64,000 bases of DNA from Streptomyces sparsogenes. Lineage in GTDB: Bacteria; Actinomycetota; Actinomycetes; Streptomycetales; Streptomycetaceae. Shown one piece after another: positions 43,628-53,716 of the stretch. The position numbers were made by a program, and so were the translations under genes. Position 1 is the first letter of the stretch. Each line of letters starts with the position of its first letter. The stretch lies in NCBI RefSeq assembly GCF_001704635.1, contig NZ_MAXF01000107.1, positions 52,139 through 116,138 of the forward strand, in the 5' to 3' direction. Below the pieces are notes generated by a model, which was given only the letters and a program-made list of their open reading frames with translations, had not been told where the DNA came from and made no database searches.

Positions 43628-46495
43628 ATGACAGAGACGACGAGCGGCCCCGCACGAGGCTCCCGCTCCAAGGGAAGCAAGGCGGCCAAGGGACTGCGTA
43701 TCGAGCGCATCCACAGCACCCCCGGCGTGCACCCGTACGATGAGGTCGTCTGGGAGCGCCGTGACGTCGTCATGACCAACTGGCGCGACGGTTCGGTCAA
43801 CTTCGAACAGCGTGGCGTCGAGTTCCCCGACTTCTGGTCGGTGAACGCGGTCAACATCGTCACCAGCAAGTACTTCCGTGGCGCGGTGGGCTCCCCGGAC
43901 CGGGAGTCCAGCCTGAAGCAGCTCATCGACCGGGTGGTGCGCACCTACCGCCAGGCCGGCGAGGACAACGGCTACTTCGCCTCTCCGGCGGACGCCGAGA
44001 TCTTCGACCACGAGCTCACCTACGCCCTGCTGCACCAGGTCTTCAGCTTCAACTCCCCGGTGTGGTTCAACGTCGGCACCAAGCAGCCGCAGCAGGTCAG
44101 CGCCTGCTTCATCCTCTCCGTCGACGACTCCATGGAGTCGATCCTCGACTGGTACAAGGAAGAGGGGATGATCTTCAAGGGCGGCTCCGGGGCCGGCCTG
44201 AACCTCTCCCGCATCCGCTCCTCCAAGGAGCTGCTCTCCTCGGGCGGCAACGCCTCCGGTCCGGTCTCCTTCATGCGTGGCGCCGACGCCTCCGCCGGAA
44301 CGATCAAGTCGGGCGGCGCGACCCGCCGGGCCGCCAAGATGGTCGTCCTCGACGTCGACCACCCGGATGTCGAGGCCTTCATCGAGACCAAGGTGAAGGA
44401 GGAGGAGAAGATCCGCGCCCTGCGCGACGCGGGCTTCGACATGGACCTGGGCGGCGATGACATCACGTCCGTCCAGTACCAGAACGCCAACAACTCGGTC
44501 CGGGTGAACGACACGTTCATGAAGGCCGTGGAGTCCGGCTCGAAGTTCGGGCTGCGCGCCCGTATGAGCGGCGAGATCCTCGAAGAGGTCGACGCCAAGT
44601 CACTCTTCCGCAAGATGGCCGAGGCGGCCTGGGCCTGCGCCGACCCGGGCATCCAGTACGACGACACGATCAACCACTGGCACACCTCGCCGGAGACGGG
44701 CCGGATCACCGCCTCCAATCCCTGCAGCGAGTACATGCACCTGGACAACTCCTCGTGCAACCTGGCCTCGCTCAACCTGATGAAGTTCCTCGACGACGAC
44801 GGCGCGGGCCACCAGCGCTTCGACGCCGAGCGCTTCGCCAAGGTCGTCGAGCTCGTCATCACCGCGATGGACATCTCCATCTGCTTCGCGGACTTCCCGA
44901 CCGAGAAGATCGGCGAGACCACCCGCGCCTTCCGCCAGCTGGGCATCGGCTACGCCAACCTCGGCGCGCTCCTGATGGCCACCGGCCACGCCTACGACAG
45001 CGACGGCGGCCGGGCCCTGGCCGGGGCGATCACCTCGCTGATGACCGGCACCTCCTACAAGCGCTCCGCCGAGCTGGCGGCGGTCGTCGGCCCGTACGAG
45101 GGCTACGCCCGCAACGCCGACGCCCACAAGCGCGTCATGAGGCAACACTCGGACGCCAACGCCGTCGCCAAGCGCATGGACGACCTGGACACCCCGGTGT
45201 GGGCCGCGGCCACCGAGGCCTGGCAGGACGTGATCCGCCTCGGTGAGAAGAACGGCTTCCGCAACGCCCAGGCGTCGGTGCTCGCGCCGACCGGCACCAT
45301 CGGCCTGATGATGGACTGCGACACCACCGGCATCGAGCCCGACCTCGCGCTGGTCAAGTTCAAGAAGCTCGTCGGCGGCGGCTCGATGCAGATCGTGAAC
45401 AACACGGTCCCGAAGGCGCTGAAGCGGCTCGGCTACCAGCCGGAGCAGGTCGAGGCGATCGTCGCCCACATCGCCGAGCACGGCAACGTGATCGACGCGC
45501 CGGGCCTGAAGCCCGAGCACTACGAGGTGTTCGACTGCGCGATGGGCGAGCGCTCCATCTCGCCGATGGGCCATGTGCGGATGATGGCCGCGGCCCAGCC
45601 CTTCCTGTCGGGCGCGATCTCCAAGACGGTCAACATGCCGGAGTCGGCCACCGTCGAGGAGATCGAGGAGATCTACTTCGAGGGCTGGAAGCTGGGCCTG
45701 AAGGCACTGGCGATCTACCGGGACAACTGCAAGGTCGGGCAGCCGCTCTCCGCCAAGAAGAAGGAGGAGAAGCCCGTCGAGCAGGCCGGGCCCGAGGCCG
45801 AGAAGGTCGTCGAGTACCGCCCGGTCCGCAAGCGCCTCCCCAAGGGGCGCCCCGGCATCACGACCTCCTTCACGGTGGGCGGCGCCGAGGGCTACATGAC
45901 GGCGAACTCCTACCCGGACGACGGTCTGGGCGAGGTCTTCCTGAAGATGTCCAAGCAGGGTTCGACCCTCGCGGGCATGATGGACGCCTTCTCGATCGCC
46001 GTCTCGGTCGGTCTGCAGTACGGCGTGCCGCTGGAGACCTACGTCTCGAAGTTCACCAACATGCGCTTCGAGCCGGCCGGTATGACGGACGACCCGGACG
46101 TGCGGATGGCGCAGTCGATCGTCGACTACATCTTCCGCCGGCTGGCGCTGGACTTCCTGCCCTTCGAGACCCGCTCGGCGCTCGGCATCCACTCCGCCGA
46201 GGAGCGCCAGCGCCACCTGGAGACCGGTTCGTACGAGCCGGCTGAGGACGAGGTGGACGTCGAGGGCCTGGCACAGTCGGCCCCGCGCCACGTGGAGGCC
46301 CCGCAGGCCGCCACGTCCAAGCCGCGCGCCGTCGCCCCGGCGCCGAAGCAGGCCCACAGCTCCACGGAGCTCGCCGAGATCCAGTTCGGGCTGAACGCCG
46401 ACGCGCCGCTGTGCTTCTCCTGCGGGACGAAGATGCGCCGGGCGGGCAGCTGCTACCTGTGCGAGGGCTGCGGTTCGACCAGCGGTTGCAGCTGA
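43628..46495 (+). CDS. nrdJ: Vitamin B12-dependent (class II) ribonucleotide reductase
   Basis: 955 residues. It reduces ribonucleotides to deoxyribonucleotides using adenosylcobalamin. Conserved stretches are FNSPVWFNVGTKQPQQVSAC (active-site Cys region), GGSGAGLNLSRIRSS, NPCSEYMHLDNSSCNLASLN (active-site N-C-E) and the C-terminal redox cysteines (LCFSCGTKMRRAGSCYLCEG). GTG or ATG choice is clear: ATG 43628 with GGGAGGCGG upstream. It forms an operon with nrdR and gives oxygen-independent dNTP supply. Confidence 0.98.
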   Translation: MTETTSGPARGSRSKGSKAAKGLRIERIHSTPGVHPYDEVVWERRDVVMTNWRDGSVNFEQRGVEFPDFWSVNAVNIVTSKYFRGAVGSPDRESSLKQLIDRVVRTYRQAGEDNGYFASPADAEIFDHELTYALLHQVFSFNSPVWFNVGTKQPQQVSACFILSVDDSMESILDWYKEEGMIFKGGSGAGLNLSRIRSSKELLSSGGNASGPVSFMRGADASAGTIKSGGATRRAAKMVVLDVDHPDVEAFIETKVKEEEKIRALRDAGFDMDLGGDDITSVQYQNANNSVRVNDTFMKAVESGSKFGLRARMSGEILEEVDAKSLFRKMAEAAWACADPGIQYDDTINHWHTSPETGRITASNPCSEYMHLDNSSCNLASLNLMKFLDDDGAGHQRFDAERFAKVVELVITAMDISICFADFPTEKIGETTRAFRQLGIGYANLGALLMATGHAYDSDGGRALAGAITSLMTGTSYKRSAELAAVVGPYEGYARNADAHKRVMRQHSDANAVAKRMDDLDTPVWAAATEAWQDVIRLGEKNGFRNAQASVLAPTGTIGLMMDCDTTGIEPDLALVKFKKLVGGGSMQIVNNTVPKALKRLGYQPEQVEAIVAHIAEHGNVIDAPGLKPEHYEVFDCAMGERSISPMGHVRMMAAAQPFLSGAISKTVNMPESATVEEIEEIYFEGWKLGLKALAIYRDNCKVGQPLSAKKKEEKPVEQAGPEAEKVVEYRPVRKRLPKGRPGITTSFTVGGAEGYMTANSYPDDGLGEVFLKMSKQGSTLAGMMDAFSIAVSVGLQYGVPLETYVSKFTNMRFEPAGMTDDPDVRMAQSIVDYIFRRLALDFLPFETRSALGIHSAEERQRHLETGSYEPAEDEVDVEGLAQSAPRHVEAPQAATSKPRAVAPAPKQAHSSTELAEIQFGLNADAPLCFSCGTKMRRAGSCYLCEGCGSTSGCS

Positions 46496-46521
46496 TCACC
46501 GCCCCTCGCGGGTGAGCCCCT

Positions 46522-46557
46522 GAGGCGGGGTCCGGGCTTCGGCCCGGGCCCCGCCTC
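46522..46557 (+). terminator. Terminator hairpin after nrdJ
   Basis: A 16-bp stem (46522-46537 with 46542-46557, one G-U pair) is capped by an exceptionally stable TTCG tetraloop, 27 nt after the nrdJ stop. Confidence 0.93.
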
Positions 46558-46704
46558 CGCCGTTCCCCCTGCGCTGTACCCGAGCGGGTGCGCGGGGCGT
46601 ACGGCCGCGCCGGGGCTCGAACGTGCTGCCGCGGGGCGACCCCTGCGCGGCCGGACTCCTTCGGCCCGTGATGCGGGCCACCTTCGGGGCCGTACGATAG
46701 CGCG

Positions 46705-47310
46705 GTGCTGGTCAAGTGGATTCGCTGCACCGTGGTGGACCGCCGCGGTTTCGAGCGGGGGCAGCGGAAGTGGGCGGGGTTGCCCGGCGAACCGGGATTC
46801 CGGGGGCAGGGCGGTGGCTGGAGCCGGGGGCGGCCGAATGTGGCGCACGTCTTCGCGTTCTGGGAGAGCAGGGCGTTCTACGACTCCTTCATGGCACGCT
46901 CGCACGACCGCCTGGCGGCCGCGCAGTCCGGCACGTACAGAGACATGCAGGTGCGGCTGTTCGAGCACCGCTTCGATGTGAAGGTGGGGTTCCAGCCGCG
47001 GTTCACCGACGCGGACGTGGTGCGGGTGGCTCACTGCCGGGTGCACGCGGAGCGGGTGGAGCACTTCACGCTCATGCAGGAGAAGGTGTGGAATCCGGCG
47101 ATGGCCGGGTCGCCGGGGATGCTGCGCGGGGTGTTCGGGGAGGCGCCCGGCAATGAGTTCCTCGTGCTGTCGTTGTGGGATTCGGCCGCCGAGCACGGCA
47201 AGTACCGGGTGGAGCGGGTGGAACGGCTCGCGCTGCGTGCGCAAATTGAAGCGGACGTGGCGGCGATCGCGGGGGACGTGGTGGGGGTCGAGCCCTCCTG
47301 GACGGTGTGA
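46705..47310 (+). CDS. DUF4937 (YdbC-like) protein
   Basis: 201 residues made of two ferredoxin-like alpha/beta halves: MLVKWIRCTVVDRRGFERG with FAFWESRAFYDSFM, then RVAHCRVHAERVEHFTLMQ with LVLSLWDSAAEHGKYR. This looks like an internal duplication of the monooxygenase-like dimeric fold. The function is unknown. TACGAT (46693-46698) ends 6 nt before GTG 46705, so the mRNA is probably leaderless. Confidence 0.82.
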   Translation: MLVKWIRCTVVDRRGFERGQRKWAGLPGEPGFRGQGGGWSRGRPNVAHVFAFWESRAFYDSFMARSHDRLAAAQSGTYRDMQVRLFEHRFDVKVGFQPRFTDADVVRVAHCRVHAERVEHFTLMQEKVWNPAMAGSPGMLRGVFGEAPGNEFLVLSLWDSAAEHGKYRVERVERLALRAQIEADVAAIAGDVVGVEPSWTV

Positions 47311-47356
47311 GGCGCGACCGGCGCCTGTCGTCGGCGGCCGGGGCCGTGTGGCGCGC

Positions 47357-47980
47357 TCAGGGGGCGGGGGAGTAGGCGCCCGCCCGAACCGCGGCGGCGA
47401 CCGCGGCGGCGCACTGGTCGGCCAGCGCCGTGTCGATGGGCTCTCGGGTGATGAAGACCCGGAAGAACAGCGGGGCCGAGACGGCGCGCACGACCGCCGC
47501 GGCGTCGGTGTCCGCCGGGGCCTCGCCGCGGTCGACGGCCCGCGCGACCACGGCCGCGCAGCGGGAGAACCGTTCGGCGTAGAAGTCGTGGAGGGCCGCC
47601 GCGGCGCGCTCGGACTGGAACGCGGCGGCGATGAAGGCGGAGGGCGCGGCGGCCGACGAGGCGTCGGCGAAGGTGTCGGTGACCTCGCGGGCGAGGGCCC
47701 GCAGGTCGCTGTCGAGGCCCCCGGTGTCCGGCGGCGTCCAGGTGTCCTCGCCGGCCAGGTCCAGCGCGTCGGCGAGCAGCTCCTCGACGCTGCCCCACCT
47801 GCGGTACAGGGTCGTCTTGTGGACTCCGGAGCGCTCGGCGACGTATTCGACGGTCAGCCCGGGATAGCCGTGCTCGGCGAGTCCGGTGAGCACGGCGTCG
47901 CGGACGGCGGCACGGGTGCGGGCGGTGCGCCCGCCGGGGCGGACGGTGCCGGGGGCGTGGGCGGCGGACTCCGAAGGCAA
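47357..47980 (-). CDS. TetR-family transcriptional regulator
   Basis: 207 residues. The N-terminal HTH is GLTVEYVAERSGVHKTTLYRRWGS and the ligand-binding part is helical (TetR_C-like). TTG 47980 is chosen because GGAG lies 6 nt upstream. It is divergent from the ABC-F gene, with two identical-core palindromes in the gap; one lies immediately upstream of this start, so autoregulation is likely. The inducer may be a ribosome-targeting drug, judged only by its neighbour. Confidence 0.9.
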   Translation of the reverse strand: MPSESAAHAPGTVRPGGRTARTRAAVRDAVLTGLAEHGYPGLTVEYVAERSGVHKTTLYRRWGSVEELLADALDLAGEDTWTPPDTGGLDSDLRALAREVTDTFADASSAAAPSAFIAAAFQSERAAAALHDFYAERFSRCAAVVARAVDRGEAPADTDAAAVVRAVSAPLFFRVFITREPIDTALADQCAAAVAAAVRAGAYSPAP

Positions 47981-47983
47981 TTG

Positions 47984-47995
47984 CAACTCCAGTTG
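47984..47995. promoter_or_regulatory. Operator 1, CAACTCCAGTTG
   Basis: A perfect 5+5 inverted repeat, CAACT-CC-AGTTG, followed by TGTT. It lies immediately upstream of the TetR-family start codon. Confidence 0.75.
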
Positions 47996-48031
47996 TGTTA
48001 GTGGGTTTGCTGTGCCATGGTTAGGGTAATG

Positions 48032-48043
48032 CAACTGTAGTTG
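48032..48043. promoter_or_regulatory. Operator 2, CAACTGTAGTTG
   Basis: A second copy of the same repeat, again embedded in GCAACT-N2-AGTTGTGTT, centred 48 bp from operator 1 and about 40 bp before the ABC-F start. The extended match between copies (15 of 17 bases) is strong evidence that one protein reads both. Confidence 0.75.
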
Positions 48044-48081
48044 TGTTTGCGTAGGGTGTCCGCCTGTTCGGAGGTTCGCTT

Positions 48082-49692
<1,611 letters not shown>

Positions 49693-49701
49693 GGTGGCCG
49701 C

Positions 49702-50376
49702 ATGGCACGACCCCGGCGCATCGTTCTCGTACGGCATGGCGAATCGGAGGGGAACGTCGATGACTCGGTGTACGAGCGGGTGCCCGACCACGCTCTGGGA
49801 CTGACGGAGGCAGGGCGGCGGCAGGCCGCGGAGGCGGGAAAGCGGCTGCGCGAGACCTTCGCCGACGAGCGGGTCTCGGTCTACGTGTCGCCGTACCGGC
49901 GCACCCACCAGACCTTGGAACTGCTCGGCCTCGACCCGGCGCGCACCCGCGTCAGGGAGGAGCCGAGGCTGCGCGAGCAGGACTGGGGAAACTGGCAGGA
50001 CCGGGAGGACGTCCGCAAGCAGAAGGCCTACCGGGACGCCTACGGCCACTTCTTCTACCGCTTCGCCCAGGGCGAGTCGGGTGCCGACGTCTACGACCGG
50101 GTGGACGCCTTCCTGGAGAGCCTGTGGCGCAGCTTCGAGGACCCCGCCCACCCGCCGAACGTGCTGCTGGTGACCCACGGGCTGACCATGCGGCTGTTCT
50201 GCATGCGGTGGCTGCACTGGACCGTCGCGGAGTTCGAGTCGCTGTCCAACCCGGGCAACGGTGAGACGCGGGCCCTGCTGCTCGGCTCCGACGGGCGCTA
50301 CCATCTCGACCGGCCCTTCGAGCGCTGGTGCGTCCCCGAGCCGTACGGCCTCACCAGTTGGAGTGTGAGGCGATGA
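49702..50376 (+). CDS. Histidine phosphatase (phosphoglycerate mutase-like) protein
   Basis: 224 residues. The catalytic start motif is VLVRHGESEGNVDD and the second catalytic His is in LLVTHGLTMRLF. YVSPYRRTHQT and REQDWGNWQ are also conserved. The substrate is unknown; many relatives are broad phosphatases rather than glycolytic mutases. It ends with an ATGA overlap into the next gene, so translation is coupled to the ADP-ribosylglycohydrolase. Confidence 0.93.
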   Translation: MARPRRIVLVRHGESEGNVDDSVYERVPDHALGLTEAGRRQAAEAGKRLRETFADERVSVYVSPYRRTHQTLELLGLDPARTRVREEPRLREQDWGNWQDREDVRKQKAYRDAYGHFFYRFAQGESGADVYDRVDAFLESLWRSFEDPAHPPNVLLVTHGLTMRLFCMRWLHWTVAEFESLSNPGNGETRALLLGSDGRYHLDRPFERWCVPEPYGLTSWSVRR

Positions 50377-51263
50377 CCGGCGACCGATTCCAGCGGGCCC
50401 TGCGGAGCCTGCGCGGCCTGGCCGTGGGCGACGCCCTCGGCTCCCAGTTCTTCGTGCCCGCCAACTATCCGCTGCTGGGACGGCGCGAGCTGCCGCCGGG
50501 CGCCTGGCAGTGGACCGATGACACCGAGATGGCCGGCTCCGTGCTGGCCGTCCTGGTCGCCCACGGCCGCATCGACCAGGACGCGCTCGCCCGGTCCTTC
50601 GCCGAGCACCATGACTTCGACCGGGGCTACGGGCCCGCGGTGAACCGGATGCTGAGGCTGATCAGAGAGGGCGGCGACTGGCGGGAGCTGGCCGCGGGTC
50701 TCTTCCAGGGGCAGGGCTCATGGGGCAACGGCGCGGCCATGCGGATCGCGCCACTGGGCGCCTGGTACGCGGGCGACCCGGAGCAGGCCTCCCACCAGGC
50801 GGAAATCTCCGCGTACACCACCCACCAGCACCGGGAGGCCGTGGCGGGAGCGATGGCGGTGGCCGCGGTGGCGGCGCTGGCCGCCGACCCGGCGGGCGCC
50901 GGTGGGCCCGAGGCCCTGCTGGACCAGGTGATCTCGCTCGTCCCGCGCAGCGCCGTCCAGGCGGGGCTGCGCCGCGCCCGCGACATGCTCGACTACGCGG
51001 ACGCGGGGACCGTCGCCGCGGTGCTCGGCTGCGGCCGCCGCACCAGCGCGCACGACACCGTGCCCTTCGCCCTGTGGGCGGCGGCCCGGCACCTCGGCGC
51101 CTTCGAGGAGGCGTTCTGGACGACCGCTCAGGTGGGCGGGGACGTGGACACCAACTGCGCCATCGTCGGGGGCGTGATCGCGGCCGGGGCGGGCGGCGCG
51201 CCGCCGGGCGAGTGGCAGGACCGCACCGAGCCGCTCCCCGGCTGGGTCCCGTCCTCGGGATGA
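50373..51263 (+). CDS. ADP-ribosylglycohydrolase family protein
   Basis: 296 residues. The binuclear metal site is visible in WQWTDDTEMAGSV near the N-terminus and GGDVDTNCAIVGGVIAA near the C-terminus. The fold start ALRSLRGLAVGDALGSQF is typical of DraG/ARH-like hydrolases, which remove ADP-ribose from proteins or small molecules. ATG 50373 overlaps the phosphatase stop. No ADP-ribosyltransferase is seen nearby, so the target is unknown. Confidence 0.93.
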   Translation: MTGDRFQRALRSLRGLAVGDALGSQFFVPANYPLLGRRELPPGAWQWTDDTEMAGSVLAVLVAHGRIDQDALARSFAEHHDFDRGYGPAVNRMLRLIREGGDWRELAAGLFQGQGSWGNGAAMRIAPLGAWYAGDPEQASHQAEISAYTTHQHREAVAGAMAVAAVAALAADPAGAGGPEALLDQVISLVPRSAVQAGLRRARDMLDYADAGTVAAVLGCGRRTSAHDTVPFALWAAARHLGAFEEAFWTTAQVGGDVDTNCAIVGGVIAAGAGGAPPGEWQDRTEPLPGWVPSSG

Positions 51264-51445
51264 CCGGCCCCGACACCGGCTGACACCCCGTGCCACCTCG
51301 ATCTTCGCCCCGGCGAGCGACCCGTCGGCCGAACCGCCCGACGGCGGTGTCGCGTTGAGCGGGCCGGCCCGCGAAGCCGGTCGCGGGCCGCCAGGCGGAA
51401 CCCGGTGCACGAGTGGTGCCCGGGCGGCGTAATCTGGTCCTCGCC

Positions 51446-52147
51446 ATGGCCTACGAACCGCCCACTCATCGCGTCGAGCGCTCGCTCCGCGCCACCACAG
51501 GAGCCAAGATCGTCGTCGGGATCGACGAGGTCGGGCGTGGGGCCTGGGCCGGCCCGGTGACGGTCTGCGCGGCGGTCACCGGACTGCGGCGGCCGCCGGC
51601 CGGGCTCACCGACTCCAAGCTGCTGAGCCCGAAGAAGCGCACGGCCCTCGCCGGTGAGTTGGAGACGTGGGTCACCTCGTACGCCCTGGGCCACGCCTCT
51701 TCGGAGGAGATCGACGCCCTGGGGATGACGGCAGCCCTCCGGCTCGCCGCCACTCGCGCGCTCGACGGGCTGCCTGTGCGCCCCGACGCGGTGATACTCG
51801 ACGGGAAGCACGACTACCTGGGCGAGCCCTGGAAGGTACGCACCGTCATCAAGGGCGACCAGTCCTGCGTGGCCGTCGCCGCGGCCTCGGTGATCGCCAA
51901 GGTCCGGCGGGACGCGCTGATGGCCGAACTGGGAGCCGCCCACGCGGACTTCCGCTTCGGCGACAACGCCGGGTACCCGTCACCCGTGCACCGCGCCGCC
52001 CTGACGGAGCTCGGCCCCACCCCCTACCACCGGCTGTCCTGGTCCTATCTGGACGGTCTGCCCCGCTGGCGGCACCTCAAGCGGGTCCGCAGCGTCCCTG
52101 AACCAGCCGACGCGGAGGATTACGCCCAACTCGGCTTCGACTTCTGA
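51446..52147 (+). CDS. rnhB: Ribonuclease HII
   Basis: 233 residues. It removes ribonucleotides from DNA and the RNA strand of hybrids. The catalytic motif DEVGRGAWAGPVTVCAAV and further residues (DSKLLSPKKR, LDGKHDYL, VAAASVIAKVRRDALM) are intact. ATG 51446 is preceded by TAATCT (51430-51435), a good -10 element, giving a very short or absent leader. Confidence 0.97.
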   Translation: MAYEPPTHRVERSLRATTGAKIVVGIDEVGRGAWAGPVTVCAAVTGLRRPPAGLTDSKLLSPKKRTALAGELETWVTSYALGHASSEEIDALGMTAALRLAATRALDGLPVRPDAVILDGKHDYLGEPWKVRTVIKGDQSCVAVAAASVIAKVRRDALMAELGAAHADFRFGDNAGYPSPVHRAALTELGPTPYHRLSWSYLDGLPRWRHLKRVRSVPEPADAEDYAQLGFDF

Positions 52148-52207
52148 ACGGACTTTTCCACCCACCCGCCGATGCGACTCGCACCGACGTTTGATAGACA
52201 TCACCCC

Positions 52208-52861
52208 ATGCCTCTCATCCCCGAGGAGCCTCAGATTCACGAGAGTGTCCCGGGTCCTCGCGCGACACCGGCCGCAGGCCGCACCGCGCCGACCCCTCGT
52301 CCTGTCCCTGGTCCCGGCCCCCGGCCCGCCCCTCGGCGGCCCGGCAGCCCCGGGCCCAACCGCGGCTCCGCCGCGACCCCCTTGACCCCGGCGCAGCGCA
52401 CCGCGGGTGACGCGGCGAAGCCCGGCCCGCCCGCCGCGCCCAAGCCCGCGCCGCCAGCCGCCTCCGCGCCGGCCGGTCCGCAGATCCAGCTGATCCCCGC
52501 CTCGCCGGAGGGGGCCCTGGACGCGGCGGACGAGGCCGTCGACCTGCTGCTGGACTCCGGCCGCGCGCCCGGCGAGATCCTGGTGCTGACCACCGGGGAG
52601 CAGCATCCGTGGGCGGCCCACGAGCTCTCCTTCGGCGCGGCGTCGTACTGGGAGCAGCAGGACGCCGGTGACGACGTCTTCTACGCCGCCGCCACGGCCC
52701 GCCGCGTCACGTCCCGCCCGGTCGTGGTGGTGGCGGTCAACGGGGGAGCCGACGACGCCGTCGCCCGCGCGCTGCCCGAGGCCACCCGCCGCGCCGGAAC
52801 GCTGCTGATCGTCTGCGGGGACCCCCAGCGCGTCAACGCCCACATCACCGCGGGCGTCTGA
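52208..52861 (+). CDS. Protein with Pro-rich N-terminus and UvrD-C-like C-terminal domain
   Basis: 217 residues. The first 90 or so are Pro/Ala-rich and disordered. The C-terminal 125 residues resemble the last domain of SF1 helicases: DSGRAPGEILVLTTGEQHPW, VFYAAATARRVTSRPVVVVAV and GTLLIVCGDPQRVN look like motifs of the UvrD/AddA C-terminus. No Walker A or other ATPase motif exists in the gene. It may be a helicase relic or accessory; this reading is an inference from pattern only. The next gene is convergent with a 12-nt gap. Confidence 0.6.
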   Translation: MPLIPEEPQIHESVPGPRATPAAGRTAPTPRPVPGPGPRPAPRRPGSPGPNRGSAATPLTPAQRTAGDAAKPGPPAAPKPAPPAASAPAGPQIQLIPASPEGALDAADEAVDLLLDSGRAPGEILVLTTGEQHPWAAHELSFGAASYWEQQDAGDDVFYAAATARRVTSRPVVVVAVNGGADDAVARALPEATRRAGTLLIVCGDPQRVNAHITAGV

Positions 52862-52873
52862 CCGCGGGGCCGC

Positions 52874-53497
52874 TCACACGGCCGCGGAGCGGCGCAGCGC
52901 CTCGCGCGCCTCGCCGCGGGGGTGCGGCACGGCCGCCGTGACGCCGTCACCGGTGGCGGTGCCGACGCCGAGGCGGCTGCGGAGGGAGGCGGAGTGCGGC
53001 CGGCGGCCGCCCCGCCCCTCGCCGAGCACCTGCCAGCCCGCGCGGGTCAGCGTGATGTAGGCACCACAGCGCAGGCCGTGCAGGGTGCAGGCGTCGCGCA
53101 GGCCCCACATCCAGGCGCCGTCCTCCTCCGTCCACTGGCTCTCGCCCTCTCGGCAGTAGAGCAGCACGGCGGTGCGGACGGGCGTGCGGCGCCGCAGGTC
53201 GTGCGGGATGACCCGGCGCAGCTGGGCCAACAGCGCGTTCCGGAATTCCCAGCCGTCGGCGGCCGAGGAGCCGCGCCGGGTGAAGGAGGCACTGGCCGCC
53301 AGCCGCTCCTCCGGGTCGAGGACCGCGACGACGGCCGTCGACGGTGTCGGCAGATGGCGGCTGTGCAGGCCGGTGACGACCTCACGCGGATTGCGCAGCA
53401 GCGGGATACCGGCGGCGGCCCACTCGGCCGGTTCGAGCAGCCTGCTCAGGCGGGAAACGGGGTCGGTGGCCGGCGGCGGAGCGAAGCCGAAGGTCAT
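52874..53497 (-). CDS. Conserved protein of unknown function
   Basis: 207 residues. It begins MTFGFAPPPATDPVSRLSRL, and the middle contains AVVAVLDPEERLAASASFTR and TAVLLYCREGESQWTEEDGA, possibly an alpha/beta fold. There is no signal peptide or membrane segment. ATG 53497 has AAGGGAGGACC upstream, a strong ribosome binding site. It lies downstream of recQ on the same strand but 219 nt away. Confidence 0.65.
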   Translation of the reverse strand: MTFGFAPPPATDPVSRLSRLLEPAEWAAAGIPLLRNPREVVTGLHSRHLPTPSTAVVAVLDPEERLAASASFTRRGSSAADGWEFRNALLAQLRRVIPHDLRRRTPVRTAVLLYCREGESQWTEEDGAWMWGLRDACTLHGLRCGAYITLTRAGWQVLGEGRGGRRPHSASLRSRLGVGTATGDGVTAAVPHPRGEAREALRRSAAV

Positions 53498-53716
53498 GGT
53501 CCTCCCTTCGTCTGCGCGCCCACGGTCCGTGCGAAGGGTCGGGCACGGGCGCACGCCACGACCTGGCTCCGGCGCACCACGGGCGGCCCGGGAGCGGCGA
53601 ACTGCTTCAATTCTCGCGGTCGTACAGGCGCGCGGCAACGAGCAATTGGCGCGGCTGACCGGTTTGCGCCGGTGCGCGGTCAATATTCCGCGCACACCTC
53701 CCACCTGCGGCGGCGG

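Noticed and set aside
46600..46640. tRNA-like GGGGCTCGAACG stretch
   Set aside because: The flanking bases do not form a T-arm or acceptor stem on either strand.
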